A DNA stretch of 64,000 bases from positions 62,001 to 126,000 of the forward strand of contig JACADZ010000004.1 in the NCBI GenBank assembly GCA_013389105.1. The letters are read 5' to 3'. The notes below the pieces were generated by a model. The model was not told the origin of the DNA. It made no database searches and saw only the letters and a program-made list of their open reading frames with translations. Made by a program: the position numbers and the translations under genes. The stretch is from Parvularculaceae bacterium (GTDB lineage: Bacteria > Pseudomonadota > Alphaproteobacteria > Caulobacterales > Parvularculaceae). The first letter of the stretch is position 1; every line of letters starts with the position of its first letter. Shown piece after piece: positions 25,436 to 33,604 of the stretch.

Positions 25436-26608
25436 TCACGCTACCGAAATTCTTGCCTGGCTGCGCCCCCTGACGCGCGACGCCGGAAACAGCAGGACGG
25501 CGCGGCAGCCCTGTCCTGGCGTCGAGTCGAGGCGAAAGGTCGCCCGGTGCGCGTCGGCGATCGCCTGGACGAGCGGCAGGCCGAGCCCAAGCCCCTCTCT
25601 CGACCGCCGCAGCGACAGGTCGGTCTGCGCGAAGGGCTGCATCAGCTGGGCGAGTCGATCCGGAGCGATGCCGGTCCCGCTGTCCTTTACCAGGAAGGCG
25701 AGATCGCCGGCCCGCGTCAGCGCCGCGCCGATGGTGATCTTGGAGCCCCGAGGCGAGAACTTGACGGCGTTGTCGAGAAGCTTGGCGAGCGCGCGGCCGA
25801 CCAGGAGCCTGTCGCAGCATATCTCGAGCTCGCCGTCCTGGAGCGCGACGACGAACTCCGTTTCGGCGAGCGCCGCCGCCTTCTCGACCGTGGAGCGGGC
25901 GAGAGCGACAAGATCGGAGACCGAGCAATCGACTTCATTGATCGTGATGGGGCCTGAACGCGCATCCGAGGCGAGCAGCATGTCGGATACCGAGTTGAGC
26001 AGCCGCTTGCCGCCTTCCACGACGTAGTCTGCGTATTCCTTGTGCAGATAGTCGTTGTCGCGGCCAAGCTGTTCGCTCAGTATCTGTCCGAACCCGATGA
26101 TCGCGTTCAGGGGCGTGCGCAGCTCATGGCTCATCACCGACATGAGCCCGTCCTTGAAACGCGCGCCAGCCTCCGCGAGTTCAAGCGCGGCGCGCAGCGC
26201 TCGCTGATTATCGCTCGCCCGGACGACAAACATCACCGCGTGATTGAAGAGCGTCCAGTTGATGGGCTTGGCGAGAAACGAGGTCGCCCCCGCCGCAAAA
26301 GCGCGATCGACGGCCTCGCCGCTGTCGCTGGCCGTGATGACGATGACGGGCGTATCGGACAGCCCTGGCAGGGCCCGGATCTTCTGGGTCAGCTCGTAGC
26401 CCGTGACGTTGGGCATGTCCAAATCCGAGATGACGAGGTCGGCCCCTTCCTTTCGCAGCAATTCGAGAGCCTCGGCCCCGTCCGCAGCGGTGCGGACGCT
26501 GTGCCCGGCGTCAAGAAGGCGCTCGCGGGCAAGCTCGCGCATGATCGGATCATCGTCGGCGAGGACGATGCGCGCAGACTTCAAAAGAGGTGCGGCCGGT
26601 TCGACCAA
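25436..26608 (-). CDS. Receiver-first histidine kinase
   Basis: 390 aa, no membrane segment. A receiver domain comes first (about 12-125; acidic DDD, phospho-acceptor D62 in SDLDMPNVTG, K114 in FLAKP), then a HisKA dimerisation helix with H161 in MSHELRTPLNAI, then an HATPase domain (N box LAKLLDNAVKFSPRG, G1 KDSGTGI, G2 GLGLGLPLV). It is a cytoplasmic kinase that can be gated by another kinase through its receiver. It is divergent from the large hybrid kinase with about 120 bp between starts, so the two may form one relay. Confidence 0.87.
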   Translation of the reverse strand: MVEPAAPLLKSARIVLADDDPIMRELARERLLDAGHSVRTAADGAEALELLRKEGADLVISDLDMPNVTGYELTQKIRALPGLSDTPVIVITASDSGEAVDRAFAAGATSFLAKPINWTLFNHAVMFVVRASDNQRALRAALELAEAGARFKDGLMSVMSHELRTPLNAIIGFGQILSEQLGRDNDYLHKEYADYVVEGGKRLLNSVSDMLLASDARSGPITINEVDCSVSDLVALARSTVEKAAALAETEFVVALQDGELEICCDRLLVGRALAKLLDNAVKFSPRGSKITIGAALTRAGDLAFLVKDSGTGIAPDRLAQLMQPFAQTDLSLRRSREGLGLGLPLVQAIADAHRATFRLDSTPGQGCRAVLLFPASRVRGRSQARISVA

Positions 26609-26721
26609 CTCTGGCGCCGTTTATTTCTACGGCCGCACAGTCTCTCCGAAAAGTTAAGAACGCATTTCGAATTATCCCGGGAAATCAATTGGCAACCCTT
26701 GTTGGGCACAGTGCGCGCTCC

Positions 26722-26729
26722 TTAACCAT
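26722..26729 (+). promoter_or_regulatory. TTAACCAT at the hybrid-kinase start codon
   Basis: This matches the CtrA/SciP-type half-site TTAACCAT and overlaps the ATG at 26728. A single half-site is weak evidence on its own. Confidence 0.3.
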
Positions 26730-29625
26730 GAATGCGCCGCCGCCCTTGAAAACGCCCGCCCATACGCTGCGAAGCCGGCTGACCATGCTGGTCATCATCG
26801 CCATTTTCGGCTCGGTCGGCATCGTCACGGCTTCGTCCGTCATGCGCGAAATCGGCCAGTACGACGCCGGCGAGGCGGCGCAGCTCCAGGCCTCCGCAGA
26901 CGTATTCGCCATGGCGATCGCCCGGGACGTGCGCGAGAACGACCGGATGGAGGCGCTCGGTGCGCTGCGGGCGATCTCGCGATGGCGCACGGTGAAGCAC
27001 CTGCGCGTCGAGCTCGCCGATCGTTCGACATTCATCGAACTCGGCAGCCAAGTGGCGCTGACGAGCAAGGCGACGGTCGTAAAGGCCCCCATTATCGACA
27101 ACGGCCGGACGCTTGGCTGGCTGCATCTGCACGCCGCCTCTGCGTCGCTGGCGGAACGGATCTCGGTGCTCGTCTGGGACGCCTTCGTCGCCGCTCTGTT
27201 CGCGGCGGGGATTGGCCTCATCATCGCACTGCGCATGCAGCGCGACGTCACGCTGCCCATACTCGAACTCTCAGCGGTCATGAAGGACGTCCGTGAAACG
27301 GGGGACTTTTCCAAGCGCGCGCTCAAGCAGAGCGAGGACGAAATCGGCTCGCTGGTTGAGTCCTTCAACGTCATGCTCGGCCAGATTCAGGAACGAGACC
27401 GGCGCCTGCTCGCGCACCAGACCAACCTCAAGAACATCGTGCGCCAGCGCACGCAGCAGCTCGAGAAGGCCAAGGAGATCGCCGAGCGCGCGAACAAGGC
27501 GAAAACCGAGTTTCTCGCCACCATGAGCCACGAAATCCGCACGCCGATGAACGGCATGCTGGTGATGGCCGAGCTCCTCAGCAAGTCCGAACTGCCGCCC
27601 CGCCACAAGCGCTACGCGGACGTCATTGTGAAGTCCGGCCAGGGCCTCCTCGCGATCATCAACGACATTCTTGACTTCTCGAAAATAGAGGCCGGCAAGC
27701 TGGAGCTCGAGCGGATCCCCGTGAGCCCCGTCGACGTGATCAATGAAGTCGTCGGGCTGTTCTGGGAGCGCGCGTCCTCGAAGTCGATCGACCTGTCGGC
27801 CTATGTCGGACCGAACGTGCCTGAGAAGATCGAGGGCGATCCGGTCCGACTCAACCAGATTCTGTCGAATCTTCTCAACAACGCGCTGAAGTTCACCGCG
27901 ACCGGCGACGTGGTGGTCGCGGCGCGTCGCGTGCGCAGCCCTGAAGGCACCTGCTACGTCGAGTTCTCAGTGACCGACACCGGCGTCGGAATCCCCAAGG
28001 AAAAGCAGGCGACGATCTTCGAGGCGTTCAGCCAGGCTGACCAGTCGACGACGCGCAAATTCGGCGGGACCGGCCTCGGGCTCGCCATCTGTCAGCGCCT
28101 CGTCGAAGCGATGGGCGGGGCGATCGGCGTGCAGAGCGAGGAAGGCAAAGGCTCGCGTTTCTATTTCGCCTTTCCGACCCGCATCATTGAGCCGGCGCGC
28201 CCGCCGCTTGAGTCAACCGGCGACAAGCGCGCGATCATCGCAGTCGCCGGCTCGGCGACGCCCAAAGTGCTCTCGCGCTATCTTGAGGAAGCGGGCATCT
28301 CCTCGCAGATCGTCAACCGCGAAAGCGCCGTCGTTTCGCACACGGCCTATGCGGACATCATCTTCGCGGCGCCGGAGTTCCTCGACGCCTTCCATGCTGC
28401 AACGAAGGGCGCGCCCGCGCAATGGGTGCCGGCGCGCATCTGCGTCTCCGAGCTTGGCGACGCGGCCCCGGACCGGCTGCTCGCGGCCGGCATGGCGGAG
28501 GACCTCCTCATCAAACCGCTGTCGCGCTACGACGTGATGGACCAGATTGAGCGCATCCTCAAAAACGAGCTGCGCGGCGTCGATGCGGTGACGAACGCGG
28601 CGGCGCCTTCGAGCGAGTTCCCCTCTTTCTCCGGGGCGCGCGTTCTCGCCGCCGACGACAGCGCGGTCAACCGCGAGGTCGTCCGCGAGGCGCTGTCGCG
28701 TCTCGACATCGACGCGACGGTGGTCGAGGACGGCCGCGCGGCCGTCGAAGCCGCGCTGGCCGGCTCTTTCGACCTGATCCTCATGGATTGCTCCATGCCC
28801 GGCATGGACGGCTACGAGGCGACGCGCGCCATTCGCGCTTTCGAGCGCGACAACCGCCGGCGCGCCGTGCCCATCATCGCCCTCACCGCTCACGTGCAGG
28901 GCGAGGTCGAACGCTGGCGCGCAGCCGGCATGAACGAGTATCTGACCAAGCCGTTCACCATCGCGGCTCTGTCGGCGGCGATCGGCTCCTTCCTACCCGA
29001 GAAGCGCCAGCCGGCGCGCATCGCCGCGCCGCGCTCGCCGGCCTCGCGCGGCGCGCTTCCAGGCCCCGACGCCGCGCCGAACTCAGGATCGCCGCCGACG
29101 GCGAAGAGCGAGGTTGCGCTCTCGCAGAAGTCCGCGCCGGGCGCGGCGGCCAGCCCCCCGCCTGATCGGGATAACGACGAGGACTTCGGCCTCAGGCAGC
29201 AGCAACTGTCGCCGCCGGCCGCGACAGCGCCGGGCGGGAGCGCGGCTACGACGCCGCCATTGCCGGCCTCCTTCGACGAGGCGACGCTGATCGCGTTGGC
29301 GCAGATGGGATCACCCTCGAGCGATATCGTCGGCCGTGCGCTCAAACTCTACGAGGAGCACTCCAAGCCCGCCGCGCAGCGCCTCGCCAAGGCCATGCGG
29401 TCAGGAGACTTGAGAGAGATCAAGTCGGCGGCCCACGCCCTGAAGGGCATGAGCTACAATGTCGGCGCCAAGAAGCTTGGCGAAGTGTGCGCGCAGATCG
29501 AGGCCGCAGCATCGGCCGGCGGGGGCAACTTCGCCATACAGGCCCAGTGGCTGCGGATCGCCCTTACCGAAACGCTCCGCGACCTGCCGGCCGTCTACAA
29601 GCGATACCGCAAGACAGCCGCATAA
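26728..29625 (+). CDS. Hybrid sensor histidine kinase with receivers and Hpt
   Basis: 965 aa from the ATG at 26728. Order: TM1 (about 18-37), periplasmic sensor loop (about 38-150), TM2 (about 152-170), HAMP (171-225), HisKA with H268 ([12 protein letters not shown]), HATPase (to about 490; DTGVGIPKEK, GTGLGLAICQRL), a degenerate receiver (about 495-615, no clear phospho-Asp), a true receiver with D687 (LILMDCSMPGMDGYEA), a Pro/Ala linker, and a C-terminal Hpt domain with H903 (HALKGMSYNVGA). All relay steps except the final regulator lie in one chain. The sensor loop matches no ligand domain I can name. Confidence 0.9.
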   Translation: MNAPPPLKTPAHTLRSRLTMLVIIAIFGSVGIVTASSVMREIGQYDAGEAAQLQASADVFAMAIARDVRENDRMEALGALRAISRWRTVKHLRVELADRSTFIELGSQVALTSKATVVKAPIIDNGRTLGWLHLHAASASLAERISVLVWDAFVAALFAAGIGLIIALRMQRDVTLPILELSAVMKDVRETGDFSKRALKQSEDEIGSLVESFNVMLGQIQERDRRLLAHQTNLKNIVRQRTQQLEKAKEIAERANKAKTEFLATMSHEIRTPMNGMLVMAELLSKSELPPRHKRYADVIVKSGQGLLAIINDILDFSKIEAGKLELERIPVSPVDVINEVVGLFWERASSKSIDLSAYVGPNVPEKIEGDPVRLNQILSNLLNNALKFTATGDVVVAARRVRSPEGTCYVEFSVTDTGVGIPKEKQATIFEAFSQADQSTTRKFGGTGLGLAICQRLVEAMGGAIGVQSEEGKGSRFYFAFPTRIIEPARPPLESTGDKRAIIAVAGSATPKVLSRYLEEAGISSQIVNRESAVVSHTAYADIIFAAPEFLDAFHAATKGAPAQWVPARICVSELGDAAPDRLLAAGMAEDLLIKPLSRYDVMDQIERILKNELRGVDAVTNAAAPSSEFPSFSGARVLAADDSAVNREVVREALSRLDIDATVVEDGRAAVEAALAGSFDLILMDCSMPGMDGYEATRAIRAFERDNRRRAVPIIALTAHVQGEVERWRAAGMNEYLTKPFTIAALSAAIGSFLPEKRQPARIAAPRSPASRGALPGPDAAPNSGSPPTAKSEVALSQKSAPGAAASPPPDRDNDEDFGLRQQQLSPPAATAPGGSAATTPPLPASFDEATLIALAQMGSPSSDIVGRALKLYEEHSKPAAQRLAKAMRSGDLREIKSAAHALKGMSYNVGAKKLGEVCAQIEAAASAGGGNFAIQAQWLRIALTETLRDLPAVYKRYRKTAA

Positions 29626-29632
29626 GCCGAGA

Positions 29633-29646
29633 CGGACCCCGGTCCG
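29633..29646 (+). repeat. Stem-loop after the hybrid kinase gene
   Basis: CGGACC-CC-GGTCCG is a perfect 6-bp inverted repeat 8 bp past the stop codon. It has no U-run and a 2-nt loop, so it is a weak terminator candidate at most. Confidence 0.25.
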
Positions 29647-29715
29647 GCGACGGGGCGCGCCGACCGGGATCAAGCATCTACGATGTCCGAGACGTCCGGG
29701 GGAACCAGCGGGCAG

Positions 29716-30072
29716 TTAGCGACCCTTCACCAGTTTCGCCTTGATCTTCATGCCCCCGGGGCCAGGCACCTCCCACTCTTCATCGACCTTGCGATCGACG
29801 AGCGGATTGCAGCTTTCAACGCCCGCGTTCGGCCCCTGATCGAACACGACGCAGAGCTTGCCGTCCTTGACCGCCCATTTGCCGGTGCCTTCGGTTCCGT
29901 CGGGCATGACGGTCTTCATCGTGCCGTCCTTGTTGTAATAGATCTTGGTCACGGCGCCGGTTGGATCAGTGAGCGTCACGGTGTTTTCATAGCGGCTCGC
30001 CATCGGATCGCCGGCGAGCGCGGCTCCGGCGACGAAGAATGATGCGGCGAGCGCGAGCGCGATTCTTTTCAT
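29716..30072 (-). CDS. Small secreted hypothetical protein
   Basis: 118 aa. The start at 30072 is set by a strong AGGAGG 7 bp upstream and by the signal peptide it yields (MKRIALALAASFFVAGAALA, cut before GDPMA). The mature part is a compact beta-rich domain (NTVTLTDPTGAVTKIYYNKD; GTGKWAVKDGKLCVVF) with two Cys that could pair (KLCVVF, ESCNPL). It resembles small periplasmic proteins of unknown function in alphaproteobacteria. It lies 76 bp upstream, with respect to transcription end, of the M49 gene stop and has its own promoter region. Confidence 0.72.
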   Translation of the reverse strand: MKRIALALAASFFVAGAALAGDPMASRYENTVTLTDPTGAVTKIYYNKDGTMKTVMPDGTEGTGKWAVKDGKLCVVFDQGPNAGVESCNPLVDRKVDEEWEVPGPGGMKIKAKLVKGR

Positions 30073-30148
30073 AGGTTTCCTCCTGCAAACGCGGCGAGGT
30101 TTTATGTCGACCGCCCGCAGGCTGTCCACTTACCAATTTTCCACCAGG

Positions 30149-31861
30149 TCAGATGCGCTTCGGGTAGACGGGCTGAATATCGACGGGGAGGTCGGTCAAG
30201 CCGGCGATGACCTCCTTCGCCTCGCCGTCGAGGGCGGCGTTGGCCTCTAGAAACGCCGCGGCGGCGGCGTAGTCGCCGTTCCCCTCGATCACGATCACAT
30301 CGCGCGTCAGATCGGTGATCGCCTGTTCGAGCTTGACGAAATCGAGCCGGTAGCGCTTCGCCTCGGCGTCCCAGACCGCGGCGCCCCTGTCGCGGAAATA
30401 CTTGTACTGAAACGCCGCGCCCCGGCCGTGCGCCTCGGTGACGCCAAAACGCATGGCGCGGAAGATGCCGACGAAATAGGTCGCGAGGAAATTCTCCTTC
30501 TCCGCGATCGGCATTTCGCCCCGCTGCATCATGAAGAGCACGTTGTAGGCGCCGAGCACGTCGGCTTTCCCCTCCTCGATCGGCGCATGAAGCTCCTTGA
30601 GCTCCGCCGTGACTGTCGTCTCCCTGCCGTCCTTGGTGATGGCGCCCGGCCCGATCGAGTGCGACAGCTCGTGGAACAGCGTCTCCGCGCCCATGTATTT
30701 CTGCATCAGCAGCCCGGCCTGGTCGTCGACCAGCACTTTCGCAGCCATGGGCGAGAGGATGCGGTCGAACTTCGCGCCCATGACATTGCTGAGCAACACT
30801 TTCTTCGCTCCCTTCGCCTCGCGGACGCGTTCGTCGTTCGGCAGGTTGAAGGCGATGGTCTGAATGCCGGGAACATTATCGCCCCCGCCATGCACCTGCG
30901 CCACCACGGCGATCGGCGATTCGAAGCCGCGCTTGAAGTTCTTGTATTTTTCCTCGACGGGGAGATTGGCTTCCATGTCTTTCAGGTAGTTCTTGTACTT
31001 GGCGAGCGCCGCGCTCTCGGCGGGGTCCTTCACCGTGACAAAGGCTTCGAACGCCGTCTTCATGCCGAACAGGGTGTCCGTGTAGGTCTCATAGGGGCCG
31101 ATGGCGATCTCGATGGGTCCGTCGAGATCCATCCACGCCATTTCGGAGTCGTAATAGTCGTCCTTCAGGAACGAGTCGGCGCGCATCGTGAGAAACTTCT
31201 TCAGGCTCTCATTGGTCGCGACCGCCGCCGCCTCGCGCAGTTTCGCCGCCGCCGGCTCCAGCCATTCGCGATAGGCGACGGAGTAAGGAACCGCGACAAG
31301 CCGGTCGCCCTCCCGGCGAATGACCGTATAAGGACTATTGAACGCCTCGGCGTCCTCGGGGTGGGCGGCGATCCAGGCCTCGAATTCGGCTTTGGTCATA
31401 TCGGCGGGATAGAAGCCGGCGCCGGCCGGCCACGCGGCCTCGCCGTAGAACGGCTCGTTGTGATTGGTTTCGTCCCAGACGCCGCCATGCAGATCGAAGA
31501 GCTCGAGCAGCAGCCCCGTGTCGGAACGGGCCGAAGCGGCGATCTCGGCGCGCAGCGCCGGCAGGTTGTCCCCGCGCTGGCGGAGATAGATCTCCGACAT
31601 GTAGTCCGCCGCCTCGATCAGCAGGTTCACGATCTGGCGGTCTTCGGGCGACAGGAACGACACGTCGGGCGCCATCTCGATCTTCGCGAACTGGGCGCGC
31701 ATCGCCTGCAGGTCGGCGAGCGGCGCCGCCGGCGCGGCGTGAGTCGCGGGCGACTTTTCGGCGACAGCGGCCGGCGCCGCCGTTTCGGGCTCGACGGCGT
31801 TCTCCTTGCGTGAACAGGCGGCGGCGAGCGCGATCATCGAGACGGCGAACAGGAGGCGCAT
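30149..31861 (-). CDS. M49-like (dipeptidyl-peptidase III family) lipoprotein
   Basis: Zinc exopeptidase-like protein (570 aa from the ATG at 31861, preceded by AAGGA). The N-terminus is a lipoprotein signal (MRLLFAVSMIALAAACS, Cys at 17). The zinc site reads FHELSHSIGPG, then EEGKADVLGAYN with the third ligand. Classical DPP III has a six-residue HExxGH; here the spacing is the five-residue HExxH, as in the atypical M49 branch. It probably trims dipeptides from peptides in the periplasm. The PuuD-like gene lies just upstream (145 bp) in the same orientation. Confidence 0.82.
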   Translation of the reverse strand: MRLLFAVSMIALAAACSRKENAVEPETAAPAAVAEKSPATHAAPAAPLADLQAMRAQFAKIEMAPDVSFLSPEDRQIVNLLIEAADYMSEIYLRQRGDNLPALRAEIAASARSDTGLLLELFDLHGGVWDETNHNEPFYGEAAWPAGAGFYPADMTKAEFEAWIAAHPEDAEAFNSPYTVIRREGDRLVAVPYSVAYREWLEPAAAKLREAAAVATNESLKKFLTMRADSFLKDDYYDSEMAWMDLDGPIEIAIGPYETYTDTLFGMKTAFEAFVTVKDPAESAALAKYKNYLKDMEANLPVEEKYKNFKRGFESPIAVVAQVHGGGDNVPGIQTIAFNLPNDERVREAKGAKKVLLSNVMGAKFDRILSPMAAKVLVDDQAGLLMQKYMGAETLFHELSHSIGPGAITKDGRETTVTAELKELHAPIEEGKADVLGAYNVLFMMQRGEMPIAEKENFLATYFVGIFRAMRFGVTEAHGRGAAFQYKYFRDRGAAVWDAEAKRYRLDFVKLEQAITDLTRDVIVIEGNGDYAAAAAFLEANAALDGEAKEVIAGLTDLPVDIQPVYPKRI

Positions 31862-32006
31862 GTCGGTTTCCTTCTTGACGGGCGGCCTGGGGCCTCGCCC
31901 CGGGAGCCGACCAGCATAACGGATCGGGCCCGTTCCTGACGAGGGCTCCGCGCAGCGCCGTCGCCGGCGGCGCCGCGCCATTTCTTCTTGCAGCGAGGGC
32001 GTCGCC

Positions 32007-32630
32007 TCAGGAGATATTGAACAGGCCCTGCGCCGCGACCATGGCGAACAGCATCGGGACCGAGAGCACCGTATTCGTGCGCGAGAACAGCATGGCGGTT
32101 CGCGCATGCTTGGCCTTGGCGTCCTTGTCGAGGTTGGGATGCTTGTCGGCGATGTTCAGCGCCTTCTGCTGGTTCGGCCAGATGATGAACCACACGTTGA
32201 ACCACATGATGAGGCCGAGCCACATGCCGATGCCGATGCAGATCTGTCCCTCGGTCGCAGGACGGGCGAGGCCGAGCGTCATCGCCTCGACGAAATAGCC
32301 GTTCATCATGGCGAGGATGAGGCCGGCGGCCATCGTGACCATGGCGCCCCAGCGGAACCAGAACAGCGCCTCCGGCGCGATGAATTTGCCGATCGCCGGT
32401 TTCAGTTCGTCGGGAATCTTCGGCATGGTCGGAATCTGGGTGAAGTTGAAATAATAAAGGTGTCCGATCCACATGATGCCGGCAATCACATGGGTCCAGC
32501 GCACCAGGAAGCGCCAGTAATTGTCGTCGAAGCTTCCGCCCCAGACCGTCGCATAGAGCACGACGAGCACGATCGCGAGGACGAAGCCCGCAATGACCGC
32601 ATTGCGAAGATTGGTGAGGATGGCCGTCAT
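32007..32630 (-). CDS. PuuD-like membrane protein (urate hydroxylase N-terminal family)
   Basis: 207 aa from the ATG at 32630 (GGGAG upstream). It has about five hydrophobic helices with family-typical motifs: NYWRFLVRWTHVIAGIMWIG, FFNFTQIP-like YYFNFTQIPTMP, FWFRWGAMVTMAAGLIL and MWFNVWFIIWPNQQ. Full PuuD carries a C-terminal cytochrome c that takes electrons from urate oxidation; none is encoded here and no purine genes are near. The role is therefore uncertain; it may be a membrane haem-protein subunit of another oxidase. Confidence 0.78.
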   Translation of the reverse strand: MTAILTNLRNAVIAGFVLAIVLVVLYATVWGGSFDDNYWRFLVRWTHVIAGIMWIGHLYYFNFTQIPTMPKIPDELKPAIGKFIAPEALFWFRWGAMVTMAAGLILAMMNGYFVEAMTLGLARPATEGQICIGIGMWLGLIMWFNVWFIIWPNQQKALNIADKHPNLDKDAKAKHARTAMLFSRTNTVLSVPMLFAMVAAQGLFNIS

Positions 32631-32765
32631 GAAAAAGCTCCCGGTTCTGAACTTTGGGGCGCCGCCATAGCCCGTTTGGCCGGCCGTGTCCAAGCGACGG
32701 AAGGACCCTGCGGTCTAAAGCCCGAGCGCCCCCTCGCCTTCAGACCGCTTTTGGGCGATAGTCCC

Positions 32766-32775
32766 GTTCCGGAAC
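32766..32775. promoter_or_regulatory. GTTCCGGAAC palindrome
   Basis: A perfect 10-bp palindrome 20 bp before the start codon of the YbjN-like gene. It is not the alphaproteobacterial LexA box (GTTC-N7-GTTC). Candidate operator only. Confidence 0.25.
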
Positions 32776-32795
32776 AAGATCGTGGAGGGGATAGC

Positions 32796-33248
32796 ATGAG
32801 AATCGGGCTGATTGCGGCCGTACTGGCCGGCTTCGTGTTTGCTGCGCCCGCGAACGCCGCTCAGTACGAGCGGCTGTCGGTCGCCGAATTGACGCAGATC
32901 CTGGAGGGCGCCGGCGGCACGGTCTCGTCAACGTCGAAGAGCGACATTCTCCAGGTCGGCTCGTCCTTCATCTGGCTGACCGACTGCGGGTCCGACGGGA
33001 AATGCGCCGAGATCTGCTTCTTCCGCAATTACAAAGACGTATTCCCGACGCTCCAGGCGGTGAACACCTGGAACAACACAAAGAAAATTCCGGAGGCGTC
33101 GCTGAATCCAAACGGCACGCTCCATATGGAAATGTGGATTTCCGCGATTGGCGTCACCGACAAGGCGCTCGTCGACAACTTCGTCTGGTTTGAGAAATAC
33201 GCGGCCGATACGGACTATTGGGGGCCATTCATCCGGTCGAGCAGCTGA
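32796..33248 (+). CDS. Secreted YbjN-domain-like protein
   Basis: 150 aa. GGAGGGG lies 5 bp before the ATG at 32796, and the protein opens with a signal peptide (MRIGLIAAVLAGFVFAAPANA). The body fits the YbjN/sensory-transduction fold (VAELTQILEGAGGTVS; CGSDGKCAEICFFRNYKDVF; then VNTWNNTKKIPEASL). The three Cys are probably oxidised in the periplasm. YbjN-type domains are chaperone-like or effector modules; no specific role can be assigned. Confidence 0.72.
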   Translation: MRIGLIAAVLAGFVFAAPANAAQYERLSVAELTQILEGAGGTVSSTSKSDILQVGSSFIWLTDCGSDGKCAEICFFRNYKDVFPTLQAVNTWNNTKKIPEASLNPNGTLHMEMWISAIGVTDKALVDNFVWFEKYAADTDYWGPFIRSSS

Positions 33249-33386
33249 TCGCGCCGCGCCCTCGCGAGGCGGCGCCATGTGACCCGCCTCACACCCGAAT
33301 GCAAATGCTCGCGTCGCCGGCGCGGCTGGGGCTTGCCGGCGGAGCCGAGCCTCCCACATGGTAACCGGAGCATGTGGGGAGAGATC

Positions 33387-33473
33387 ATGCGTCAGGCGAG
33401 CCCGCTCAGCTATCTGATTGTCGCGGTCATGGCCGGCAGCTTCATCTGCTGGAGCTGGTTCCTGCTGAACTGA
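33387..33473 (+). CDS. Putative 28-residue single-helix membrane peptide
   Basis: An ATG at 33387 with GGGGAGAG immediately upstream encodes MRQASPLSYLIVAVMAGS followed by FICWSWFLLN. It has one transmembrane helix and a short cytoplasmic head. The length and good ribosome site suggest a genuine small membrane protein, but there is no homology evidence. It lies 138 bp after the YbjN-like gene. Confidence 0.4.
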   Translation: MRQASPLSYLIVAVMAGSFICWSWFLLN

Positions 33474-33604
33474 CGCGACGCGCGCACGCGCAGGCGTTCT
33501 TGCGCAAAAAAAACCCGTAACGACCAAAGACCGGAGCGAGCGCCGAGATTCCCACTCAGAGCGCGAAGCGCCGAATTGCGAAAGAGCGCCCCGGCGCGAT
33601 CGGG

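Noticed and set aside
33474..33604. Rho-independent terminator near the A-run at 33506
   Set aside because: A GCGCA/TGCGC hairpin is followed by A's on the plus strand, and the T-run precedes the hairpin on the minus strand, so neither direction fits.
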